A stretch of 64,000 nt of DNA from Rossellomorea arthrocnemi (GTDB lineage: Bacteria > Bacillota > Bacilli > Bacillales > Bacillaceae_B), in the NCBI RefSeq assembly GCF_904424705.1, contig NZ_CAJGBF010000014.1:1-64000 (forward strand), read 5' to 3'. Shown here piece by piece: positions 36,921 through 45,872 of this stretch. Numbering within the stretch: position 1 is the first letter of the stretch; each line of letters starts with the position of its first letter. The translations under genes and the position numbers were made by a program. The notes under the pieces were generated by a model, which saw only the letters and a program-made list of their open reading frames with translations, was not told the DNA's origin and did no database searches.

Positions 36921-37205
36921 AAAAAGTCCCTGCATATATGCAGGGACGCTGTCGCGCGGTACCACCCAAATTAAGGAATAACATCCTTCACTCATTCAAG
37001 ATAACGGCTTTCACCGTTTGCTGCTACTAGTGTTCACAGCAAAAGCTCCAGGATGTAATTCATCGGCCATTTGTGTCAGTTCACAGCACCCACTGACTCT
37101 CTTCGTAACAGGGAAGGCAGACTACTTATTCCTCTCATTGCGTTGTCATTTATTTTTTCATACAGAAATCCGAACAGATGAAGGACTCATCATTCATTTC
37201 GCTAT
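36921..37205 (-). ncRNA. T-box riboswitch, tyrosine specifier
   Basis: On the minus strand the conserved T-box GGGTGGTACCGCG lies at 36955-36967, followed by a perfect terminator GTCCCTGCA/TGCAGGGAC (36926-36947) and a T run. Upstream is a stem I region with AGAGA and GTGAAC motifs, and a specifier loop with TAC (37055-37057) in AATTACATCC, matching tyrosine. Uncharged tRNA-Tyr would stabilise the antiterminator and permit tyrS transcription. Confidence 0.93.
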
Positions 37206-37211
37206 ATTAGG

Positions 37212-37240
37212 TTTTTATCATATTCTAAAATAATAGTCAA
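37212..37240 (-). promoter_or_regulatory. tyrS promoter
   Basis: TTGACT (37235-37240), 17 bp, TAAAAA (37212-37217), placing the start at about 37205, the 5' end of the T-box leader. Confidence 0.65.
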
Positions 37241-37333
37241 CTAAACGCGTGCTAAAAGACCATTTTATTTGACTTTTTACGACAGCCTTCTTGCAAATAT
37301 GCTATAATGGGAATGTTCTGGGGGGAATGATAT

Positions 37334-40294
37334 ATGAAGGAAAAATGGAACAAATTACTCGAAAAATTAGATCCTGCAATCAGGTTCTTTTCAAATACTG
37401 GATTACAAAAACGTGCAAGAATTACATACGGAGTATTCTGGAACCTGTCTTTGATCCTGGTCGTTATCTTTGTATTGGGATTCGCATTTGCAGGGGGAGT
37501 TGGAGCAGGTTATTTCGCTTCACTCGTCAAGGAAGAACCGATCCGTCCTTATGATCAAATGAAAAAGGACATTTACAACTACGAGGAAACCTCTCGACTT
37601 TACTTCTCTGATAACGTATATCTGGGGAAACTGCGTACTGACCTGGAGCGGGAAGAAGTAAAGCTTGAAGATATCTCGAAAGATTTGCGAAATGCCGTCA
37701 TCGCCACGGAAGATGAGTACTTCAACGAACATAACGGTGTTGTACCGAAAGCGATCATGCGTGCCGTACTGCAGGAATTCACGAATTCCTCTACCCAATC
37801 GGGTGGGAGTACACTTACTCAACAGCTGATTAAAAACCAAATCCTCACAAATGAAGTGTCATTTGAGAGAAAAGCGAAAGAAATTCTTCTCGCTCTCCGC
37901 TTAGAGAGATTTTTTGATAAAGATGAAATACTGGAAGCGTATCTGAATGTAGCGACTCTTGGACGAAATTCTTCCGGTCAAAATATTGCAGGGGTCCAAT
38001 CGGCCGCAAAAGGTATCTTTGGAGTGGAAGCAAAGGACCTGTCCCTGCCTCAGGCAGCTTTCATCGCCGGCCTTCCGCAAGCCCCATTCTCTTACACACC
38101 GTTTAAAAATAATGGGCAGATCAAAGAGAATCTCGATGCCGGGATGAGCCGAAAAAACACGGTCCTCTACCGTATGCACCGGGAGGGATATATTACGAAA
38201 AAACAATATGACGAGGCCGTTGCCTATGACATCTCAAAGGATTTTGTAAAGCCTAAGCCATCACCTCAAGAGCAATACCCTTGGCTGACTGCCGAACTTG
38301 AAAGCAGAGCAGTGGATATCATGAAAAATGTGCTTGCCAAGAAAGAGGGCTATTCCGAACAGGATCTAGAGAATAATGATGAGCTCGAAGACAAGTACCG
38401 AACATTGGCTGACCGCAATGTTCGTCAAAGCGGGTACGAAATTCATTCGACCATCAACAAGAAGATTTATGATCAAATGCAAAAAACAAAAAATGCGTAT
38501 GAAATGTACGGTCCTACGAAAACCATAACCGCAACCGACCCTGATACAGGGAAAGAAGTCGAAGTGGAACAGCCGGTCCAGGTAGGAGCCATGATGATTG
38601 AAAATAAAACAGGACGCATCATCAGCTTCATCGGCGGCCGTGACTTTAAATTGGAACAAATCAACCATGCCACCCAGTCACTGAGATCAAACGGTTCCAC
38701 CATGAAGCCATTGCTCGCCTACGCACCTGCACTTGAATATGGCTACCTTTCACCGGGATCACCTATTCCTGATGTCGCCGTCAATATCAATGGCTGGACA
38801 CCTGAAAACTATTCATTCAGGGAACGCGGGCTTTTCCCTGCAAGATTTGCCCTTGCAGAGTCATTAAATATTCCCGCTGTCAGAACGTATGCGAATATTT
38901 ATAACCGAAATCCATTTAAAGAGTTTCTGTTGAAAATGGGCTTTACAACCCTGTCAAGCCGATATGACAATAACCTTTCATTAACGCTTGGAGCAACTAC
39001 TACAGGTGTGACAGTGGAAGAAAATGTGAATGCCTACACCACTTTTGCAAATGGTGGGAAATTCATTGATGCATTCATGATTGATAAGATCGTCGATAAG
39101 GATGGCACGGTCGTCTATGAGCATAAGAAAGACCCTGTGGATGTATTCAGTCCACAAACCGCCTACTTAACGATTGATATGATGAGAGATACCCTGGATC
39201 ATTCCCTTGGTACCGGGCGATATGCGAAAACCTTCCTGAACTTTGGTTCAGACTGGGCCGGGAAGTCCGGAACGAGTCAGGATTATAAGGACCACTGGTT
39301 TGTCGCATCCAATCCAAGTATCACATTCGGGACATGGTTCGGATATGACTCACCTTCGTCATTAAACACAGCGTCATCACGCGCACAATATGGACATTAC
39401 GGCTTACGTAACATAAGATTGTGGTCTTACTTACTGAATGATACGAGAGACCTTGCACCCGAACTCATCGACCCTGATGCATCGTTCCAACAGCCAGAAG
39501 GAATTGTCAGAAGATCTTTCTGTTCGATTTCCGGACTGCTTCCATCAGAAGCATGCAGCCAGGCTGGACTCGTAAAAAGTGATTTATTCAACGCAAAATT
39601 TGTACCTACCAAAACGGATGACAGCTTACTTATGAGCCGATACGTGATGGTAAACGGAAAGAAATACCTTGCTCTTCCGAACACTCCGGAAGAATTTTCA
39701 CAGCCGGGTGTCATCTTGAATCCTGACTTTGTGAAAAACATCTTCGGTGCCGTCCCTGGAAATCCGGACAAACTCATACCGGATGGAGATGAACGATTTA
39801 AAAATGTACTCGTCGCAGAAAACAAGATTTCTGATGATGGGCAAGCTCCAGGAACCGTGAAAGCAAGCGGAAACGGGAACAAAATCACCTGGACGCCATC
39901 TGCAAGCAGCGATGTCGTCGGATACCGGGTTTACAACACATCCGGCGGGAAAGTCGGAAGCGTCAAGTCCGGAGCCAGTTATGCAGTGTCCGTTGGAAAC
40001 GGTGACTTCTATGTGGTTGCAGTCGATGTAGCCGGCAAAGAATCTTCCCGTTCCAATACGGTGCAAATCGGTAAGCCCGAATCGAAACCGGATCCTAAAC
40101 CTGATAAACCGGATAAACCGGGTACGGATCCGAAACCGCCAGGGGATAAACCATCCGATCCCCCGCCAAAACCGGATAAGCCGGACAAACCGGAGCCACC
40201 ACCGCCAGAAGATGGCGGCGGTGACGGCGGTGACGGCGGTGGAGGCGGAACAGAACCACCTACGGAACCCGATCCACCTGGGGAACAGAACTAA
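37334..40294 (+). CDS. class A penicillin-binding protein (1A family) with C-terminal FN3-like domain
   Basis: Bifunctional peptidoglycan synthase, 986 residues. Short cytosolic head, one membrane helix (about 36-62), GT51 glycosyltransferase with catalytic Glu126 in the EDEYFNEHNG motif, and a transpeptidase with Ser455 in GSTMK, SLN at 510-512 and KSGT at 644-647. After it come an FN3-like beta domain (about 840-912) and a 70-residue tail made of PKPDKPDKP- and PPPP/GGGDGG-type repeats, likely crossing the wall. GGGGGGA precedes the ATG; an extended -10 (TG-N-TATAAT) is at 37300-37308. Confidence 0.92.
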   Translation: MKEKWNKLLEKLDPAIRFFSNTGLQKRARITYGVFWNLSLILVVIFVLGFAFAGGVGAGYFASLVKEEPIRPYDQMKKDIYNYEETSRLYFSDNVYLGKLRTDLEREEVKLEDISKDLRNAVIATEDEYFNEHNGVVPKAIMRAVLQEFTNSSTQSGGSTLTQQLIKNQILTNEVSFERKAKEILLALRLERFFDKDEILEAYLNVATLGRNSSGQNIAGVQSAAKGIFGVEAKDLSLPQAAFIAGLPQAPFSYTPFKNNGQIKENLDAGMSRKNTVLYRMHREGYITKKQYDEAVAYDISKDFVKPKPSPQEQYPWLTAELESRAVDIMKNVLAKKEGYSEQDLENNDELEDKYRTLADRNVRQSGYEIHSTINKKIYDQMQKTKNAYEMYGPTKTITATDPDTGKEVEVEQPVQVGAMMIENKTGRIISFIGGRDFKLEQINHATQSLRSNGSTMKPLLAYAPALEYGYLSPGSPIPDVAVNINGWTPENYSFRERGLFPARFALAESLNIPAVRTYANIYNRNPFKEFLLKMGFTTLSSRYDNNLSLTLGATTTGVTVEENVNAYTTFANGGKFIDAFMIDKIVDKDGTVVYEHKKDPVDVFSPQTAYLTIDMMRDTLDHSLGTGRYAKTFLNFGSDWAGKSGTSQDYKDHWFVASNPSITFGTWFGYDSPSSLNTASSRAQYGHYGLRNIRLWSYLLNDTRDLAPELIDPDASFQQPEGIVRRSFCSISGLLPSEACSQAGLVKSDLFNAKFVPTKTDDSLLMSRYVMVNGKKYLALPNTPEEFSQPGVILNPDFVKNIFGAVPGNPDKLIPDGDERFKNVLVAENKISDDGQAPGTVKASGNGNKITWTPSASSDVVGYRVYNTSGGKVGSVKSGASYAVSVGNGDFYVVAVDVAGKESSRSNTVQIGKPESKPDPKPDKPDKPGTDPKPPGDKPSDPPPKPDKPDKPEPPPPEDGGGDGGDGGGGGTEPPTEPDPPGEQN

Positions 40295-40307
40295 AGAAGG
40301 ATTTAAA

Positions 40308-40341
40308 AGAGGGAAACGTCGACATGACGTCTCCCTCTTTT
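40308..40341 (+). terminator. PBP gene terminator
   Basis: 13 bp stem with one mismatch (40308-40320, 40326-40338), 5 nt loop, then TTTTTA. Confidence 0.85.
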
Positions 40342-40532
40342 TATGTTGGCTATCTTCTCAACCATTGCTGCTATTTCATCTTCTGAAAAACTGGACAATT
40401 GAGTGATTGGAACTCGTCTGTTCTGCGGTTCAAAATCTCTAACTACTTCCGGTGTATGCTGACGGTAACGTGGAGGCGCGTTTGAATCCGGCTTCTAACA
40501 CCCATTTTTCTTTGTGATTTATTTTGTCGCTA

Positions 40533-40654
40533 TTATGACCTCGAGGGGCTAGCCGCCGGAGCTTGACAAGTGAGACCCCACAGGACAATTTTAGCCCAAG
40601 GAAGATCAACACGCGCCCCGCGGAAAGGGAACAATTGGAGTGGAAATCAAACAG
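40533..40654 (+). repeat. chimera of a P2 tail and a decayed P1 half
   Basis: The first 37 bp (GACCTCGAG, CTAGCCGCCGGAGC) are the 3' end of a P2 element. From about 40570 the sequence turns into the right part of a P1 element (GTGAGACCCCACAGGA, CGCGCCCCGCGGAAAG, GGAGTGGAAATCAAA). The two families are joined with no spacer. It lies in the 770 bp gap between the PBP gene and acsA. Confidence 0.7.
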
Positions 40655-40833
40655 TACTTGCTAATTGAATAGTAACATAGTTTACGAAAACAGCCTTTTG
40701 TAAAGATGCCCTCTCTTTCTATTCTTTTTTTACTGAATTCATACGAATTGGATCTGCTCTTTCTACTTAAGTGTCGGTCCAAACTACCTAAATGAGGGCT
40801 CAGTACCTTTGACGATCTCTCCTGCCGATTTTA

Positions 40834-40950
40834 TGAGCTGTTTTTCAAGATTTTTGAGCCATTTTTCAGATTTATGAGCTGACTTCAGGAAAATATGAGC
40901 AGGAATTCAGATATATGAGCCACTTTTCAATTTTATGAGCCTTTTGTCGA
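40834..40950. repeat. word array C: TTTATGAGC repeated every 20-21 bp
   Basis: TGAGC cores, mostly within TTTATGAGC, start at 40834, 40855, 40875, 40896, 40916 and 40936: spacings 21, 20, 21, 20, 20. The last copy ends CTTTTGTCGAAA, which recurs near 63665 after the same word. No gene is seen from 40655 to the acsA terminator. Confidence 0.85.
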
Positions 40951-41021
40951 AAAATAACTATTCTACACAAATCGGCCATCCCCTATGCTATGGCGCAAAG
41001 AACTCTTCTCCCATAGCCAAA

Positions 41022-41050
41022 AGAACCCCCACTCCAAGAGCAGGGGTTCT
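41022..41050 (-). terminator. acsA terminator
   Basis: AGAACCCC/GGGGTTCT stem around a 13 nt loop, then TTTT on the minus strand. Confidence 0.65.
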
Positions 41051-41063
41051 CCTAACATATCTA

Positions 41064-42782
41064 TTAATCTTCCATTGTACTCAAATCACCTGTCGGCAGG
41101 TCCAACTCCCATGCCTTCAATACACGGCGCATGATTTTTCCGCTTCGTGTTTTTGGCAGTTTGTCACGGAATTCGATTTCTCTAGGAGCCGCATGTGCAG
41201 CAAGACCTTTTTTCACGAACTGTCGAATTTCTTCCTTCAGTTCGTCTGTCACTTCGTATCCGTCACGCAGGGCGATGAATGCTTTGATGACTTCACCACG
41301 GACCGGATCAGGCTTTCCGATTACCCCTGCTTCTGCTACAGCCGGATGTTCAACAAGCTTACTTTCCACCTCGAAAGGACCTACCCTTTCTCCTGAAGTC
41401 ATGATGACATCATCGATCCGCCCCTGGAACCAGAAGTAGCCGTCTTCATCCATATAGGCAGAATCCCCTGAAACGTACCAGTCACCAGGCATGAAGTAAG
41501 ATTCATACTTCTGTGGATTATTCCAGATCTGATTCATCATCGATGGCCAGCCTTTCTTGATCGCTAAGTTCCCCATGCGGTACGGAGGAACTTCATTTCC
41601 TTGATCATCGACAATGGCTGCTTTGATACCCGGGAATGGTTTCCCCATGGAGCCTGGTTTGATTTCCATGTTTGGATAGTTACAGATCAGTTGACCGCCT
41701 GTTTCAGTCATCCACCATGTATCATGGATGCGCAGGTTGAATACCTTCATCCCCCACCGGACAACCTCAGGATTCAACGGTTCTCCCACGCTGAGGATAT
41801 GACGAAGGGAGCTCAGATCGAATTGTTTTACAACTTCATCCCCTGCACCCATTAGCATTCTGAAGGCAGTCGGTGCACTGTACCAGACCGTAACACCATA
41901 ATCCTCGATCGTTTTATACCAGTTTTCCGGCTTGAAGCGTCCCCCTACGATGACATTGGAGGCACCTGTCAGCCATGGACCAAAGATTCCATACGAAGTC
42001 CCTGTAACCCAGCCTGGATCCGCTGTGCACCAATACACATCTTCTTCCTGAAGATCCAGTACCCATTTAGACGTTTGATAATGCTGGATCATGGCGTTAT
42101 GAACGTGAAGGACCCCTTTTGGTTTCCCTGTAGAACCTGATGTATAGTGAAGGATCAGTCCATCGTTACGGTCTACCCATTCCACTTCCAGCTTATTGCT
42201 CGCTTCAGCAAATTTAGTCATAAAGTCCACATGAACATCGTCCTCCTGAATATCTTCACCTATCAGAAAGACATGCTTCAGGTTTGGCAGTTCACTTACA
42301 GGAACCCTTTTCAATAGCTCAGGAGTGGTGATGAGTACCTTTGCTTCGCTATCCTCCAGGCGGTCCCGGACAGCTCCTTCCATGAACGCTTCAAACAATG
42401 GTCCCACGATGGCGCCAAGTTTGATCGCTCCTAATACGGAGAAATACAATTCCGGTGATCTCGGCATGAAAATGAAAACACGGTCCCCTTTTTCAACATC
42501 CCCAAAACGCTTTAATACATTTCCTGCTTTGTTCGACATCTTCTTCATATCAGAGTACGTATATTTTTCATCACGTTCTGCATCTCGGTAATAAAGAGCG
42601 ACTTTATTTTTTCTGAAAGACACTGCATGTCGGTCAATCGCTTCATGTGCCAGATTGACGCGACCTGTTTCCGCCCATGAAAATTCTTTTTCGACGTCTT
42701 TCCAATCGAATGATTCATACGTATTTTCATAGCTTTCAAGATTATAGTTGCCCTTAGTCACTGGTAACGCTTCCACTTTCAT
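41064..42782 (-). CDS. acsA: acetyl-CoA synthetase
   Basis: Makes acetyl-CoA from acetate, ATP and CoA for growth on acetate. 572 residues if started at the ATG at 42782 (GGGGG at 9 bp; the ATG at 42791 abuts it). Motifs: LHYTSGSTGKPKGVLHVHN, DTWWMTETGG, and the catalytic lysine in PKTRSGKIMRR. With this start that lysine is residue 549, the number reported for the AcuA-acetylated lysine in B. subtilis AcsA. It is divergent from acuABC, which encodes its acetylation control. Confidence 0.96.
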   Translation of the reverse strand: MKVEALPVTKGNYNLESYENTYESFDWKDVEKEFSWAETGRVNLAHEAIDRHAVSFRKNKVALYYRDAERDEKYTYSDMKKMSNKAGNVLKRFGDVEKGDRVFIFMPRSPELYFSVLGAIKLGAIVGPLFEAFMEGAVRDRLEDSEAKVLITTPELLKRVPVSELPNLKHVFLIGEDIQEDDVHVDFMTKFAEASNKLEVEWVDRNDGLILHYTSGSTGKPKGVLHVHNAMIQHYQTSKWVLDLQEEDVYWCTADPGWVTGTSYGIFGPWLTGASNVIVGGRFKPENWYKTIEDYGVTVWYSAPTAFRMLMGAGDEVVKQFDLSSLRHILSVGEPLNPEVVRWGMKVFNLRIHDTWWMTETGGQLICNYPNMEIKPGSMGKPFPGIKAAIVDDQGNEVPPYRMGNLAIKKGWPSMMNQIWNNPQKYESYFMPGDWYVSGDSAYMDEDGYFWFQGRIDDVIMTSGERVGPFEVESKLVEHPAVAEAGVIGKPDPVRGEVIKAFIALRDGYEVTDELKEEIRQFVKKGLAAHAAPREIEFRDKLPKTRSGKIMRRVLKAWELDLPTGDLSTMED

Positions 42783-42967
42783 ATACCGCATCCCCCTTAT
42801 GTAAGAAATTACAATCTTATTATAGTATAAAACGAATATTTTCTCAATTTTTTAAAAAATCTGCCATAGAGTATGTTCCTTATTTTTCTGTGAAAAACCC
42901 TGTTGAATCGCCATCCTCTATAGGTATTTTAGAATAACATTAACCCGTTAAACCTCTGAATTTTTCG

Positions 42968-43003
42968 TGAAAGCGCTCTCTCAATTTTAAATTCATGTAT
43001 AAT
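42968..43003 (+). promoter_or_regulatory. acuABC promoter region with cre site
   Basis: TGAAAGCGCTCTCT (42968-42981) fits the cre consensus except its last base. TATAAT follows at 42998-43003 with no good -35; the cre covers the -35 position, so CcpA would repress acuABC. The site lies about 185 bp from the acsA start and may serve both divergent genes. Confidence 0.7.
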
Positions 43004-43035
43004 GGACTAGAGGAATATCTTTAGGTGGTGTCCAG

Positions 43036-43668
43036 ATGAAATTGAAAAAAACCTATAATGCAACAGAATTAAAGACAGCAAAAGGAAACATCATTATTGA
43101 AGGACCGATTTCCGCAGAGGAATTGGCCCGCCTTGATTTTCACGAGGACCTGGTCGCTTTCAGGCCCCCAGCCCAGCAGCACAAAGCCCTTATTGAGATT
43201 GCCAGTCTACCAGAAGGGCGTATCTTGATTGCGAGAGACCATCATACCATTGTCGGGTACGTTACATATTTATATCCAGATCCTCTCGAACGGTGGTCCC
43301 AGGGAAAGATGGAGAACCTGATCGAGCTTGGAGCCATTGAGGTCATCCCGAAATTCCGCGGAGCTGCCGTCGGGAAAAATCTATTAAAAGTATCCATGAT
43401 GGATGATCATATGGAAGACTATATCGTCATAACGACTGAATATTATTGGCACTGGGACCTCAAAGGAACCGGCCTGAACGTATGGGAATACCGGAAAGTG
43501 ATGGAAAAGATGATGAACGCAGGCGGATTGGAATATTATGCAACGGATGACCCTGAAATCAGTTCCCATCCGGCCAACTGCTTAATGGCAAGAATCGGAA
43601 AAAGAGTGGATTCAGATTCCATTCAACGATTTGATCAGCTTCGATTTATGAATCGCTTTATGTATTAA
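43036..43668 (+). CDS. acuA: GNAT acetyltransferase acting on AcsA
   Basis: Acetylates the catalytic lysine of AcsA and switches it off. 210 residues, GNAT fold, with the acetyl-CoA binding loop in VIPKFRGAAVGKNLL (about residues 103-117). GGTGGTG precedes the ATG. First gene of acuABC, with AcuC as the opposing deacetylase. Its target acsA is adjacent and divergent. Confidence 0.95.
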   Translation: MKLKKTYNATELKTAKGNIIIEGPISAEELARLDFHEDLVAFRPPAQQHKALIEIASLPEGRILIARDHHTIVGYVTYLYPDPLERWSQGKMENLIELGAIEVIPKFRGAAVGKNLLKVSMMDDHMEDYIVITTEYYWHWDLKGTGLNVWEYRKVMEKMMNAGGLEYYATDDPEISSHPANCLMARIGKRVDSDSIQRFDQLRFMNRFMY

Positions 43669-43689
43669 CGGGACAGTTTTCTAAAAGGG

Positions 43690-44346
43690 GTGGAGAACGT
43701 GATTGTTGAAGAGATAATGAAAACGAAAATCGAAACATTGAAAGCCGACGATACGATTGCATCGGCCATACAATTAATGAGGGATAAGAAAATCAAGCAT
43801 ATCCCGATCACCAATGACACGATGGAAATCGTAGGCATCGTAAGTGACCGGGATGTAAAAGATGGTACACCTTCCATTTTTCATGAAGGGTCAAATACTT
43901 CCGAGTTACAAAACCCTCTTAAATTCATCATGAAGACCGACGTAATCACCGGGCATCCACTGGACTTTGTCGAAGAAGTCGCTGCCCTTTTTTATGAGCA
44001 TCATATCAGCTGCCTTCCTATCCTGAAGGAAAAGAAGCTCGTTGGAATCATTACGGAAACGGACCTGTTGTATACCCTGATTCAATTAACCGGTGCACAC
44101 CAGCCCGGATCTCAAATTGAAGTGAAGGTCCCTCATAAAGCCGGTATCCTCTATGAGGTGGCAGGCATCATCAGACGGAATAATTCCAATATCCAAAGTG
44201 TCCTCGTCTATCCGGATAAAAAGGACGAAGAATATAAAATCCTTGTATTCCGGGTAAGAACGATGAATCCGATGAATGTGATCAATGATCTTAAGAAAGA
44301 AGGATATGACGTGTTATGGCCAAACATGCCGGGAATCTCATCATGA
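43690..44346 (+). CDS. acuB: CBS-pair and ACT-domain protein AcuB
   Basis: 218 residues: two CBS domains (about 1-60 and 75-130; DDTIASAIQLMRDKKIKHIPI and VEEVAALFYEHHISCLPIL), then an ACT-like domain (about 140-215, EVKVPHKAGILYEVAGIIR). CBS pairs usually bind adenine nucleotides, so it may sense energy state for the acetylation cycle; its exact role is unproven. The TGA overlaps the acuC ATG by four bases. The start is GTG or an adjacent codon at 43690-43699 after AAAGGGGTGG. Confidence 0.92.
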   Translation: MENVIVEEIMKTKIETLKADDTIASAIQLMRDKKIKHIPITNDTMEIVGIVSDRDVKDGTPSIFHEGSNTSELQNPLKFIMKTDVITGHPLDFVEEVAALFYEHHISCLPILKEKKLVGIITETDLLYTLIQLTGAHQPGSQIEVKVPHKAGILYEVAGIIRRNNSNIQSVLVYPDKKDEEYKILVFRVRTMNPMNVINDLKKEGYDVLWPNMPGISS

Positions 44347-45518
44347 CTAAGGATGCCGTCTTTATCTATTCAGATGAACTGCTGGGGTACCGGTTCTCTG
44401 ATGAGCATCCCTTCAATCAGACCCGGATCACCCTGACGATGGACTTATTGAAAGAAGTGAATGCTCTTCAACCGGATGAAATCGTTCCTCCCCGGATGGC
44501 TACAGACGAAGAGTTGTATCTTAATCACGATCCCAACTACGTAAACGCTGTCAGGCGAGCAAGTGATGGCCAGCTTTCTCAAGATCAGGCGGAAGGATTT
44601 GGGATCGGTACAGAAGACACCCCGATGTTTCAAGGTATGCATGAAGCAAGTGCATATTTAGTGGGCGGTACGCTAACGGCTGTGGACTACGTTATGACCG
44701 GGAAAGCGAAGCATGCCCTTCATCTTGGGGGCGGATTGCATCACGGATTCAAGGGAAAGGCGTCGGGGTTTTGCATTTATAATGACAGTTCTGTCGCGAT
44801 CCGCTATTTACAGGAAAAGTACGGGGCGAGAGTTCTCTATGTAGATACCGATGCTCATCATGGGGATGGTGTCCAGTGGTCATTCTACGATGATCCGGAT
44901 GTTTGCACCCTGTCGATTCATGAAACAGGGCGGTATCTCTTCCCGGGAACAGGCAATATCAATGAACGCGGTCACGGAAAAGGGTACGGGTATTCATTCA
45001 ATATCCCCCTCGATGCCTTTACAGAGGATGAATCATGGCTCGAGGCCTATGAAACGTCCTTCCGGGAAGTCATTGAATTCTTCAAGCCCGACGTGATCCT
45101 CACCCAAAACGGAGCGGATGCCCATTATTATGACCCCCTCACCCACCTTTCGGCAACCATGAACATTTATCGGGAAATCCCCCGCATCGCCCATGAGCTT
45201 GCTCATGAGTATTGCGATGGGAAATGGATTGCCGTTGGAGGCGGAGGCTATGACATATGGAGAGTCGTCCCAAGAGCCTGGAGCATGATCTGGATGCAGA
45301 TGACCGGTCGAATAGATCTCGCCGATTCATTTCCTGAAAAATGGACGCAGCGCTGGCAAAGTAAAGCAGGTGTCACACTACCGACAGAATGGACAGATGC
45401 ATCTGACATCTACAAGCCGATCCCGCGAAAAGAAGAAATCACAGAAAAGAACAAACAAACCCTGGAAAAAGCCCTCTACTCCATCCGGCAACAACTCAGA
45501 CAAAAACCCTCCAGTTAA
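44343..45518 (+). CDS. acuC: acetoin-utilisation protein AcuC, class I/II deacetylase family
   Basis: Zn-dependent lysine deacetylase that reactivates acetylated AcsA. 391 residues from the ATG overlapping the acuB stop (ATGA). Zinc ligands and active site are in VDTDAHHGDGVQ and GGGLHHG, with QNGADAHYYDPL near the C-terminus, the standard histone-deacetylase-fold pattern. Nine further upstream codons lie inside acuB and are not needed. It completes the acuABC operon. Confidence 0.95.
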   Translation: MTKDAVFIYSDELLGYRFSDEHPFNQTRITLTMDLLKEVNALQPDEIVPPRMATDEELYLNHDPNYVNAVRRASDGQLSQDQAEGFGIGTEDTPMFQGMHEASAYLVGGTLTAVDYVMTGKAKHALHLGGGLHHGFKGKASGFCIYNDSSVAIRYLQEKYGARVLYVDTDAHHGDGVQWSFYDDPDVCTLSIHETGRYLFPGTGNINERGHGKGYGYSFNIPLDAFTEDESWLEAYETSFREVIEFFKPDVILTQNGADAHYYDPLTHLSATMNIYREIPRIAHELAHEYCDGKWIAVGGGGYDIWRVVPRAWSMIWMQMTGRIDLADSFPEKWTQRWQSKAGVTLPTEWTDASDIYKPIPRKEEITEKNKQTLEKALYSIRQQLRQKPSS

Positions 45519-45521
45519 ACA

Positions 45522-45690
45522 GAAAAGCGGAGGCGGCTTGGGCAGAGGCGACAAGCATAAGACGAACCTGCCGGAAAGGCGCTCTTTGCCTTTTTGGCAG
45601 GTTTGACTTATGACCTCGAGCCTCTAGCCGCCGGAGCTGGACATACAGAAAAGCGGAAGGGGCTCGCCCTGTCCGACAAGCATAATACAG
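45522..45690. repeat. P2 structured repeat, copy 2, followed by a half copy
   Basis: Helices CATAAG/CTTATG (45556-45561, 45607-45612), AACCTGCC/GGCAGGTT (45565-45572, 45596-45603) and AAAGGC/GCCTTT (45575-45580, 45588-45593), inside GGCGGCT/AGCCGCC. A second 5' half (AAAAGCGGAAGGGGCTCG) starts at 45648. It fills most of the 354 bp gap between acuC and the lipoprotein gene. An open frame on its minus strand is an artefact of the palindrome. Confidence 0.88.
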
Positions 45691-45872
45691 GAACCAGAAA
45701 AGAAAGAATGATAGAATAAGTGCCAAGCCCCCTTTTCTAAGCGTGTGCGTGCTTGGGACTTGGTCTTTCTTTTGTATTAAATCTATCTATCAATTGGTTT
45801 ACATAGCTTTCTTGTAAAGGAAAATGTGTTAAACTCCTCCATAATCTTCTAAGAAAAAGGATGTGTGAGGCA

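Noticed and set aside
42341-42791. Start of acsA at the first ATG (42791)
   Set aside because: It directly abuts the GGGGG ribosome site; the ATG at 42782 has correct spacing and puts the catalytic lysine at 549.
45496-45726. 76-codon minus-strand frame in the P2 element
   Set aside because: Created by the hairpin repeat and overlapping the end of acuC; no start signals.
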